Below are positions 46,001 to 55,100 of a stretch of 64,000 nucleotides of DNA, in pieces. The notes under the pieces were generated by a model. That model saw only the letters and a program-made list of their open reading frames with translations. It did no database searches and was not told the origin of the DNA. The stretch covers positions 136,389 through 200,388 of the forward strand of contig CM038720.1 of NCBI GenBank assembly GCA_021613375.1. Reading direction: 5' to 3'. Each line of letters starts with the position of its first letter. Within the stretch, counting starts at the first letter, position 1. The DNA is from Megaleporinus macrocephalus (lineage: Eukaryota > Chordata > Actinopteri > Characiformes > Anostomidae). A program made the position numbers and the translations under genes.

Positions 46001-49000
46001 ACTCAATCAAATCCTCACAGCAATGTTCAACACCAGTACCTGACCTCACTAACACTCAATCAAATCCTCACAGCAATGTTCAACATCAGTACCTGACCTC
46101 ACTAACACTCAATCAAATCCTCACAGCAATGTTCAACACCAGTACCTGACCTCACCAACACTCAATCAAATTCTCACAGCAATGTTCAACACCAATACCT
46201 GACCTCACTAACACTCAATCAAATCCTCGCAGCATTTGATTGAGTGTTTTGATGTTCTGGTGTTCTGATGTTCTGATGCTCAGGTGTTCTGATGCTCAGG
46301 TGTTCTGATGTTTTGATGTTCAGGTGTTCTGATGTTTTGATGTTCAGGTGTTCTGATGTTCAGGTGTTCTGATGTTCAGGTCTCTTGATGTTCTGGTGTT
46401 TTGATGTTCTGATGTTCAGGTGTTCTGATGTTCTGATGTTCAGGTCTTTTGATGTTCTGGTGTTTTGATGTTCTGATGTTCAGGTGTTTTGATGTTCTGT
46501 TGTTCAGGTGTTCTAATGTTCAGGTGTTCTAATGTTCAGGTGTTCTGATGTTCAGGTGTTTTGATGTTCTGTTGTTCAGGTGTTCTAATGTTCAGGTGTT
46601 CTAATGTTCAGGTGTTCTAATGTTCAGGTGTTCTGATGTTCAGGTGTTTTGATGTTCTGTTGTTCAGGTGTTCTAATGTTCAGGTGTTCTAATGTTCAGG
46701 TGTTCTGATGTTCAGGTGTTTTGATGTTCTGTTGTTCAGGTGTTCTGTTGTTCTGATGTTGAGGTGTTCTGATGTTCTGGTGTTTTGATGTTCTGATGTT
46801 CAGGTGTTCTGATGTTCAGGTGTTCTAATGTTCAGGTGTTCTGTTGTTCTTATTTTGAGGTGTTCTGGTGTTCTGATGTTCTATTGTTTTGATGTTGAGG
46901 TGTTCAGGTGTTCTGATGTTCAGGTGTTCTGATGTTCAGGTGTTTTGATGTTCTGTTGTTCAGGTGTTCTAATGTTCAGGTGTTCTGATGTTCTGTTGTT
47001 CAGGTGTTCTGTTGTTCTGATGTTCAGGTGTTCTGATGTTCTGGTGTTTTGATGTTCTGATGTTCAGGTGTTCTGATGTTCAGGTGTTCTAATGTTCAGG
47101 TGTTCTGTTGTTCTTATTTTGAGGTGTTCTGGTGTTCTGATGTTCTATTGTTTTGATGTTGAGGTGTTCAGGTGTTCTGATGTTCAGGTGTTCTGATGTT
47201 CAGGTTTTCAGGTGTTCTGATGTTCAGGTTTTCAGGTGTTCTGATGTTCAGGTGTTCTGTTCTGATGTTGAGGTGTTGAGGTGTTCTGATGTTTAGGTGT
47301 TGAGGTGTTCTGATGTTTAGGTGTTCTGGTGTTCTGATGTTCTATTGTTCTGATGTTGAGGTGTTCTGGTGTTCTGATGTTCTATTGTTCTGATGTTGAG
47401 GTGTTCTGGTGTTCTGATGTTCTATTGTTTTGATGTTGAGGTGTTCAGGTGTTCAGGTGTTCTGATGTTCAGGTTTTCAGGTGTTCTGATGTTCAGGTTT
47501 TCAGGTGTTCTGATGTTCAGGTGTTCTGATGTTCAGGTGTTCTGTTCTGATGTTGAGGTGTTGAGGTGTTCTGATGTTTAGGTGTTCTGGTGTTTTGATG
47601 TTCTGGTGTTTTGATGTTCTGGTGTTTTGATGTTCTGATGTTCAGGTGTTCTGATGTTCAGGTTTTCAGGTGTTCTGATGTTCAGGTGTTCTGTTGTTCT
47701 GATGTTGAGGTGTTCTGATGTTGAGGTGTTCTGATGTTGGTGTTCTGATGTTCTGATGTTCTGATGTTGGTGTTCTGATGTTCTGATGTTGGTGTTCTGA
47801 TGTTCAGGTTTTCAGGTGTTCTGATGTTCAGGTGTTCTGATGTTCAGGTGTTCTGTTCTGATGTTGAGGTGTTGAGGTGTTCTGATGTTTAGGTGTTCTG
47901 GTGTTTTGATGTTCTGGTGTTTTGATGTTCTGGTGTTTTGATGTTCTGGTGTTTTGATGTTCTGATGTTCAGGTGTTCTGATGTTCAGGTTTTCAGGTGT
48001 TCTGATGTTCAGGTGTTCTGTTGTTCTGATGTTCAGGTGTTCTGATGTTCAGGTGTTCTGATGTTCAGATGTTCAGGTTTTCAGGTGTTCTGATGTTCAG
48101 GTGTTCTGATGTTCTGTTGTAGGGTGTGTGGTGGTCAGCGTGTGAGCTGTAGTGTAACTCTGTTGTGTTTGTGTTTCAGGAAGATCCTCTGGTGCTGAAC
48201 GAGTACCGGGATGACTTGCGGATGGAGTGTGAGAAGTTTGGGGAGGTGAAGAAGGTCATCATCTTTGATGTGAGTGTCAGTGCTGTAATCATTCAGAATC
48301 AGTTCTGAACAGTCAGTAGCCGCGTATGGAGTACTTCACTGTAGAGCTGTGATACTAGATAATACTCACCACCGTCACCGCAGAGCTGTACTGATATTAC
48401 ACAGAGTCACTCCCGTAACGTCTAGCTGTACACTGAGTCAGTCCCGGAACGTCTGGCCGTACACAGAGTCAGTCCCGGAACGTCTGGCTGTACACAGAGT
48501 CAGTCCCGGAACACCCGGCCGTACACAGAGTCAGTCCCGGAACACCCGGCTGTACACAGAGTCAGTCCCGTGTGTTTCCTATATTAACGCTCTGAATATT
48601 TGATTTGGTGTGTGTTTGTAGAGACACCCTGACGGTGTGGCCTCGGTGGCGTTTAAGGAGCCGGAGGAGGCGGATCTGTGTCAGGTGACGCTGGACGGAC
48701 GCTGGTTTGGAGGGAGGAAGCTTTCGGCTCAGCTGTGGGACGGAGTTACAGACTATCAGGCAAGAAACCCCCCAGCTCAACCATAGAACCCCCATTACCC
48801 TGTTACACAGTCCTTCTACAGACTGTAATACACTACAGGAAGCGCAGGGGGCGACGGTGGTTCTGACAGACTGTAATACACTACAGGAAGCGCAGGGGGC
48901 GACGGTGGTTCTGACAGACTGTAATACACTACAGGAAGCGAAGGGGGCGACGGTGGTTCTGACAGACTGTAATACACTACAGGAAGCGAAGGGGGGCGAC

Positions 49001-50189
49001 GGTGGTTCTGACAGACTGTAATACACTACAGGAAGCGAAGGGGGCGACGGTGGTTCTGACAGACTGTAATACACTACAGGAGGCGTAGGGGGCGACGTGG
49101 TTCTGACAGACTGTAATACACTACAGGAAGCGTAGGGGGCGACGGTGGTTCTGACAGACTGTAATACACTACAGGAAGCGAAGGGGGCGACGGTGGTTCT
49201 GACAGACTGTAATACACTACAGGAAGCGCAGGGGGCGACGGTGGTTCTGACAGACTGTAATACACTACAGGAAGCGTAGGGGGGCGACGGTGGTTCTGAC
49301 AGACTGTAATACACTACAGGAAGCGTAGGGGGCGACGATGGTTCTGACAGACTGTAATACACTACAGGAAGCGTAGGGGGCGACGGTGGTTCTGACAGAC
49401 TGTAATACACTACAGGAAGCGTAGGGGGCGACGGTGGTTCTGACAGACTGTAATACACTACAGGAGGCGTAGGGGGCGACGGTGGTTCTGACAGACTGTA
49501 ATACACTACAGGAAGCGCAGGGGGCGACGGTGGTTCTGACAGACTGTAATACACTACAGGAAGCGAAGGGGGCGACGGTGGTTCTGACAGACTGTAATAC
49601 ACTACAGGAAGCGAAGGGGGCGACGGTGGTTCTGACAGACTGTAATACACTACAGGAAGCGCAGGGGGCGACGGTGGTTCTGACAGACTGTAATACACTA
49701 CAGGAGGCGTAGGGGGCGACGGTCGTTCTCACAGACTGTAATACACTACAGGAAGCGTAGGGGGCGACGGTGGTTCTGACAGACTGTAATACACTACAGG
49801 AGGCGTAGGGGGCGACGGTGGTTCTGACAGACTGTAATACACTACAGGAAGCGTAGGGGGAGCTATAGTAAGTGTGAGTAGTGTTATTGTGAGCTACACA
49901 GTCGTTGTGGTGTTTCTCCTCTCAGGTGGAGGAGACGTCGCGGGAGCGTGAGGAGAGGCTGAAGGGGTGGTCCACGTTTCTGGGGGATGTAAAGGCCGCT
50001 GAGGCTGGAGTCCAGGATAAAGACTCTGAAGGAACGAAGGAAACAGGAAATACTCAGGGGGCGGAGTCGGCATCAGCCCCGCCCACAGATTCGGCCCCGT
50101 CACAGGCAGAAGGTAAAGCAGGGGGGCCGGCTGAGGAGACGGTGGACTCCACGGACAGCAGCCTGGCGGGCAGCGACGACGAGGCGTGA
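37054..50189 (+). CDS. htatsf1: HIV Tat-specific factor 1 homolog (TatSF1), splicing/transcription factor
   Basis: Nuclear U2 snRNP-associated protein (yeast Cus2 relative) that binds SF3B1 and links elongation with splicing. Nine coding exons: 37054-37218, 37366-37603, 38992-39039, 39151-39305, 42574-42737, 42977-43073, 48180-48269, 48622-48759 and 49926-50189, all in phase, 452 aa. Residues 28-55 hold the acidic/aromatic YTYVDPEDGTVYDWDHDKKA motif. Residues 56-134 form a Lys/Glu-rich linker. RRM1 runs from about 146 (VYVSGLPPD, KGDGLCCYLK) to about 232. QLDWRPE precedes the second RRM, a U2AF-homology motif (about 270-360) with the diagnostic Arg-x-Phe R346-W-F348 (GRWFGGR). The tail after VEETSREREERL is only about 75 residues and lacks the long acidic repeat tail of the mammalian protein (about 755 aa). 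Intron 8 uses a GC donor. vgll1 lies downstream as in mammals. Confidence 0.97.
37615..38945. repeat. TTTG/TTTGTGGTTTTG array in htatsf1 intron 2
   Basis: 1.3 kb in which the plus (sense) strand is almost purely G and T: units TTTGTTTGTGGTTTTG and TTTGTAGTTTT. A 351-bp block is duplicated (marker TGTTTGTGTGTTGTTTTTGT at 38071 and 38422). A Lys/Gln/Thr/Asn-rich minus-strand frame over it is an artefact. Confidence 0.95.
39350..39600. repeat. 20-bp minisatellite in htatsf1 intron 4
   Basis: About 12 copies of CCTGTACGTCCGCCTGTCCC with single-base variants. It starts about 45 bp after the exon 4 donor. Confidence 0.93.
39605..42573. repeat. 21/31-bp minisatellite ending at the exon 5 acceptor
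   Basis: About 3 kb of GTGTGCAGTGAGTGTGTTACT (21 bp) alternating with a 10-bp longer form containing GTATTACTGT. Each unit ends in a 3'-splice-site-like TTACTGTGTGCAG. The last copy is the real acceptor of exon 5, where GCAG is followed by AGGGAG instead of TGAG. Confidence 0.96.
42738..42976 (+). other. htatsf1 intron 5 with unusual acceptor context
   Basis: The donor is GCAGAA|GTACGG and the acceptor GGTTGCTAG|GCAGCTGG. The exon/intron phase (2) and the conserved QQ-K-QLDWRPE junction select the first AG. Using the second AG, four bases on, would break the frame. Confidence 0.8.
43099..43125 (+). promoter_or_regulatory. Potential G-quadruplex 25 bp after the exon 6 donor
   Basis: GGG at 43099-43101 and three G6 runs at 43104-43109, 43112-43117 and 43120-43125 are separated by AC loops. 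This meets the standard four-tract quadruplex pattern on the sense (RNA-like) strand, 26 bases downstream of the GTGAGT donor at 43074. Confidence 0.7.
43130..43911. other. Unique part of htatsf1 intron 6
   Basis: About 780 bp without tandem repeats or recognisable exons. Frames of 60-70 codons occur on both strands but match nothing known to me. Confidence 0.5.
43912..44965. repeat. 35-38-bp minisatellite in htatsf1 intron 6
   Basis: About 28 copies of ACACTTCAGGACATTTCTAT then AATATACAAAAATATATAT, with ACAAA/AAAAA and length variants. It is AT-rich and well conserved. Confidence 0.95.
44966..45645. other. Unique stretch in htatsf1 intron 6 with a probable transposon fragment
   Basis: Mostly non-repetitive. 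At about 45268-45315 the sequence ACACACTGACGTGGTGGTGG then TGTGTTGTGCTGGTGTGAGT resembles a dispersed repeat that I recall from ostariophysan fish genomes. This is memory-based and unverified. A 95-codon minus frame (45272-44985) has no recognised family. Confidence 0.3.
45646..46215. repeat. 53-bp minisatellite in htatsf1 intron 6
   Basis: About 10.7 nearly identical copies of a unit containing AACATCAGTACCTGACCTCA, CTAACACTCAATCAAATCCT and CACAGCAATGTTC. Variation is limited to CATCAG/CACCAG and a few single bases, which implies recent expansion. Confidence 0.96.
46235..48118. repeat. GTTCTGATGTTCAGGT array in htatsf1 intron 6
   Basis: 1.9 kb of 10-bp steps (GTTCTGATGT, GTTCAGGTGT, GTTTTGATGT) in higher-order mixtures. 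Blocks of about 230 bp recur: CTTATTTTGAGGTGTTCTGG at 46849 and 47112. It ends 60 bp before the exon 7 acceptor. Confidence 0.95.
48417..48570. repeat. 31-bp tandem repeat in htatsf1 intron 7
   Basis: Five copies of CACAGAGTCAGTCCCGGAAC then GTCTGGCCGTA or ACCCGGCTGTA between exons 7 and 8. Confidence 0.93.
48760..48761 (+). other. Non-canonical GC donor of htatsf1 intron 8
   Basis: The exon 8 end DYQ is followed by CAG|GCAAGA. The next exon opens with VEETSRE after a CTCTCAG acceptor. The family sequence is continuous across this junction, and no GT nearby keeps the frame, so this is a GC-AG intron. The strong CAG|GCAAG match is typical of real GC donors. Confidence 0.88.
48820..49860. repeat. 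48-bp minisatellite in htatsf1 intron 8
   Basis: About 21.5 copies of ACAGACTGTAATACACTACA, GGAAGCGTAGGGGGCGACGG, TGGTTCTG. Copies differ at GCGCAG/GCGAAG/GCGTAG and GGAAG/GGAGG. Because 48 is a multiple of three, long frames stay open on both strands (for example 49698-48562 minus). They are non-coding. Confidence 0.96.
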
Positions 50190-50464
50190 ACACAGAACTG
50201 CAACACGTCCAGACCTAGAACACTAGTCTGTCCCTCACCTGCCCAGACTCCACCCACTCATCCAGACTCCACCCACTTCTACAGCTACGGTGGTAAACCA
50301 GCATCTATGAAAGAACAAATGTGGGCGGAGCCTGGAGAGGACACTTCCTGTTTGCCTCTGAAATTTCAAATCTGTGTTTTGAGGTGGGCGGTATCATTTC
50401 TCTCCTGCTGATTGGTCAGTGCTATGTTCTCAGTGAATTGGATCAAACTTGTCAAGTGTTTTAT

Positions 50465-50470
50465 AATAAA
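50465..50470 (+). terminator. htatsf1: htatsf1 poly(A) signal
   Basis: AATAAA 276 bp after the htatsf1 stop codon, at the end of a unique 3' UTR-like stretch with GTGTTTTAATAG about 30 bases further on. Confidence 0.7.
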
Positions 50471-50554
50471 AACATTTTGTGGAAGTATCGATATAATCCT
50501 GTGTTTTAATAGTTTAATAATCGTTTTTCAAAGAGAAACTTACTCCTCCTGTTC

Positions 50555-50721
50555 CTCTCGGTTCTAGATACAGTCAGATCTGTTCACAGTGGTGGTGAAT
50601 GGAACCAGACGTCCACCTCTAGAAGCTCCTCACAGAAAGTTCCTACAGTAGATGTTATAAATACACTGCCTGATTCTGAGACGCTGTTTATGATAGTTTA
50701 GAGAAGATCTCAGTCTTAAAC
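50555..50721. repeat. Dispersed ~160-bp repeat, copy 2
   Basis: Second copy of the element at 34511-34670, same orientation, just downstream of the htatsf1 poly(A) signal. Shared landmarks include GTGAATGGAACCAGACGTCC, AGCTCCTCACAGAAAGTTC and TACAGTAGATGTTATAAATA. Confidence 0.8.
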
Positions 50722-50914
50722 TCCATTCATGGTGGAGGGATACATGCAGGACGCTGTGAGGTTCAAATAGTCCCCAAAGAAAACCTAGTATTTTCAGATC
50801 TTCCACATTTTACCATCAACATCCAGATAAACTCAGAAGACACGTGTAGCTTCACTGGTGGGTTTCATAGTCAATACAATGTGTAGATATGGAGACCCCT
50901 GGTTACCATCACCA

Positions 50915-51440
50915 CCGTAAACACCATCACCACCACTGTAAACACCATCACCACCACTGTAAACACCATCACCACTGTAAACACTATCACCACCACTATA
51001 AACACCAACACCACTGTAAACACCATCACCACCACCACTGTAAACACCATCACCACCACTGTAAACACCATCACCACCACCACTGTAAACACCACCACCA
51101 CCACTGTAAACACCATCACCACCACCACTATAAACACCAACACCACTGTAAACACCATCACCACCACCACTGTAAACACCATCACCACCACTGTAAACAC
51201 CATCACCACCACTGTAAACACCATCACCACCACCACTGTAAACACCATCACCACCACTGTAAACACCATCACCACCACCACTGTAAACACCACCACCACC
51301 ACTGTAAACACCAACACCACCACTGTAAACACCATCACCACCACTGTAAACACCATCACCACCACCACTGTAAACACCACCACCACCACTGTAAACACCA
51401 TCACCACCACCACTATAAACACCATCACCACCACTGTAAA
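50915..51440. repeat. CACCACTGTAAACACCATCAC array
   Basis: Units of 15-21 bp, ACTGTAAACACCATCACCACC with zero to two extra CAC triplets. The triplet structure keeps frames open on both strands (His/Lys-rich plus, Val/Phe-rich minus); these are artefacts. Confidence 0.95.
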
Positions 51441-51931
51441 GATCTGAACCATTTCATACTAAAGTCAACTCTCTTTATGGTGAATTATGTTGGAATTTTG
51501 GTAAATCAGTGGACTTCCCCTATGAGTCGCTGCTGGCGTCGGAATGTCACCTACGTCTTGTTTGGGTGGTTTGATCTGCAGGTATGTGGGACATGAAAGC
51601 GGGCGTAGATGTTTGAGATGTTTGTTTGAAGTGTGTTTCTTCTCCATCACTGAGAGTGTAAACTAAGCCTGAGTTAACCCTTCGCTCACCGCCGCCTCGT
51701 CCTCAGGAGCTCATCTCACCTGTACGCGTCTGCTCTGGCTGAGCGTGTCAGAGTTTCTGGTTAAACAGGCTGAGCTGCATTTTCCTCTCAGCACATCTGA
51801 CGTGATACACACTCCACACACTCCGCACACTCCACACACTCCTGTCCGAGCGTGTCCGCAGAGTGAGCTGATGATGATCATTAAAACTGTTCAACAGAAT
51901 TAAACCTGCAGGCCGCGCGTCCGGAGACACG
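51441..51931 (+). other. vgll1: Unique segment ending in a donor: possible vgll1 5' non-coding exon
   Basis: The unique stretch ends CCGGAGACACG|GTGAGTACC, a perfect donor at 51932. vgll1 coding begins at 58327 inside an exon opened by the acceptor TGTGTGTTAG (exon from 58273), so an upstream non-coding exon is needed. This is the nearest strong donor on the right strand. The presumed intron holds the 6-kb array. Inference. Confidence 0.35.
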
Positions 51932-52139
51932 GTGAGTACCAACACCGCATCACAGGAGCAACCGCCTGAGTGTGTGTTTATATATATTCAGGCTTATATA
52001 TATATATAACATTTTTATTAATGAATACACCTTATTGTATTATTGTTTTAATCAAATGTATTAAACTATTAACTAATTAATTATTAGTTGCTTCATAATT
52101 ATTAAGTATCTCATTATTCACCATGTACTCTGTCAGTTG

Positions 52140-55100
52140 TGACAGTATGATCAGGTGTGTTCAATCAGTGTGATGATGATCAGGTGTGTTTCAGTCAGTG
52201 GGATGATGATCAGGTGTGTTCAGTCAGTGTGATGATGATCAGGTGTGTTCAGTCAGTGGGATGATGATCAGGTGTGTTTCAGTCAGTGGGATGATCAGTT
52301 GTGTTCAGTCAGTGGGATGATCAGGTGTGTTCAGTCAGTGTGATGATGATCAGGTGTGTTTCAGTCAGTGGGATGATGATCAGGTGTGTTTCAGTCATTG
52401 GGATGATGATCAGGTGTGTTTCAGTCAGTGGGATGATGATGATCAGGTGTGTTCAGTCAGTGGGATGATGATCAGGTGTTTCAGTCAGTGGGATGATGAT
52501 CAGGTGTGTTCAGTCAGTGTGATGATCACTTGTGTTCAATTAGTGCGATGATGATCAGGTGTGTTTCAGTCATTGGGCTGATGATCAGGTGTGTTCAGTC
52601 ATTGGGATGATTGATTATCAGGTGTGTTTCAGTCAGTGAAATGATGTTGATCAGGTGTGTTTCAGTCAGTGGGATGATGATCAGGTGTGTTTCAGTCAGT
52701 GGGATGATGATCAGGTGTGTTCAGTCATTGGGATGATGATCAGGTGTGTTCAGTCAGTGGGATGATGATGATCAGGTGTGTTTCAGTCAGTGGGATGATG
52801 ATGATCAGGTGTGTTTCAGTCAGTGGGATGATGATCAGGTGTGTTCAGTCAGTGGGATGATGATGGTCAGGTGTGTTCAGTCAGTGGGATGATGATGATC
52901 AGGTGTGTTCAGTCAGTGGGATGATGATCAGGTGTGTTTCAGTCAGTGGGATGATGATCAGGTGTGTTTCAGTCATTGGGATGATGATCAGGTGTGTTTC
53001 AGTCAGTGGGATGATGATCAGGTGTGTTTCAGTCATTGGGATGATGATCAGGTGTGTTTCAGTCATTGGGATGATGATCAGGTGTGTTTCAGTCAGTGGG
53101 ATGATGATGATCAGGTGTGTTTAGTCATTGGGATGATGATCAGGTGTGTTCAGTCAGTGGGGTGATGATGATCAGGTGTGTTTCAGTCAGTGGGATGATG
53201 ATGATCAGGTGTGTTTCAGTCAGTGGGATGATGATCAGGTGTGTTCAGTCAGTGGGATGATGATGGTCAGGTGTGTTCAGTCAGTGGGATGATGATGATC
53301 AGGTGTGTTCAGTCAGTGGGATGATGATCAGGTGTTTCAGTCAGTGAGATGATGATCAGGTGTGTTTCAGTCATTGGGATGATGATCAGGTGTGTTTCAG
53401 TCAGTGGGATGATGATCAGGTGTTTCAGTCAGTGGGATGATGATCAGGTGTGTTTCAGTCAGTGGGATGATGATGATCAGGTGTGTTCAATCAGTGTGAT
53501 GATGATCAGGTGTGTTCAGTCAGTGGGATGATGATCAGGTGTGTTTCAGTCAGTGGGATGATGATCAGGTGTGTTCAGTCAGTGTGATGATCAGGTGTGT
53601 TCAGTCAGTGGGATGATCAGTTGTGTTCAGTCAGTGTGATGATCAGGTGTGTTCAGTCAGTGGGATGATGATCAGGTGTGTTTCAGTCAGTGGGATGATG
53701 ATCAGGTGTGTTTCAGTCATTGGGATGATGATCAGGTGTGTTCAGTCAGTGGGATGATGATGATCAGGTGTGTTCAGTCAGTGGGATGATGATGATCAGG
53801 TGTGTTTCAGTCCATTGGGATGATGATCAGGTGTGTTCAGTCAGTGGGATGATGATGATCAGGTGTGTTTCAGTCAGTGGGATTGATGATCAGGTGTGTT
53901 CAGTCATTGGGATAATGATCAGGTGGGTTCAGATCGTGGGATGATGATGATCAGGTGTGTTCAGTCAGTGGGATGATGATGATCAGGTGTGTTTCAGTCA
54001 GTGGGATGATGATCTGGTGTGTTCAGTCAGTGGGATGATGATGATCAGGTGTGTTCAGTCAGTGGGATGGATGATGATCAGTGTGTGTTCAGTCAGTGGG
54101 ATGATGATCAGGTGTGTTTCAGTCAGTGGGATGATGATCAGGTGTGTTTCAGTCATTGGGATGATGATCAGGTGTGTTTCAGTCAGTGGGATGATGATCA
54201 GGTGTGTTTCAGTCATTGGGATGATGATCAGGTGTGTTCAGTCAGTGGGATGATGATGATCAGGTGTGTTCAGTCAGTGGGATGATGATGATCAGGTGTG
54301 TTTCAGTCATTGGGATGATGATCAGGTGTGTTCAGTCAGTGGGATGATGATGATCAGGTGTGTTTCAGTCAGTGGGATGATGATCAGGTGTGTTCAGTCA
54401 TTGGGATGATGATCAGGTGTGTTCAGTCAGTGGGATGATGATCAGGTGTGTTTCAGTCAGTGGGATGATGATCAGGTGTGTTTCAGTCAGTGGGATGATG
54501 ATCAGGTGTGTTCAGTCAGTGGGATGATGATCAGGTGTGTTCAGTCAGTGTGATGATCAGGTGTGTTCAGTCAGTGGGATGATGATAATGAGGTGTGTTC
54601 AGTCAGTGAGATGATGACCAGGTGTGTTCAGTCAGTGGGATGATGATGATCAAGTGTGTTCAGTCAGTGGGATGATGATCAGGTGGTGTTCAGTCTGTGG
54701 GATGATCAGTTGTGTTCAGTCAGTGTGATGATCAGGTGTGTTCAGTCAGTGGGATGATGATAATGAGGTGTGTTCAGTCAGTGGGATGATGATCAGGTGT
54801 GTTCAGTCAGTGGGATGATGATGATCAAGTGTGTTCAGTCAGTGTGATGATGATCAGGTGTGTTTCAGTCAGTGGGATGATGATCAGGTGTGTTCAGTCA
54901 GTGGGATGATGATCAGGTGTGTTTCAGTCAGTGGGATGATGATCAGGTGTGTTCAGTCGGTGGGATGATGATCAGGTATGTTCAGTCAGTGGGATGATGA
55001 TTAGGTGTGTTTCAGTCAGTGGGATGATGATGATCAGGTGTGTTCAGTCAATGGGATGATGATGATCAGGTGTGTTCAGTCAGTGGGATGATGATGGTCA

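Noticed and set aside
48562..49732. 378- and 155-codon minus-strand frames with SLSEPPSPP or RTTVAP periods
   Set aside because: Caused by a 48-bp unit with length divisible by three inside htatsf1 intron 8.
50889..51596. 235-codon poly-His/Lys frame and antisense Val/Phe frame
   Set aside because: Triplet-based CAC/ATC repeat with both strands open. No gene features.
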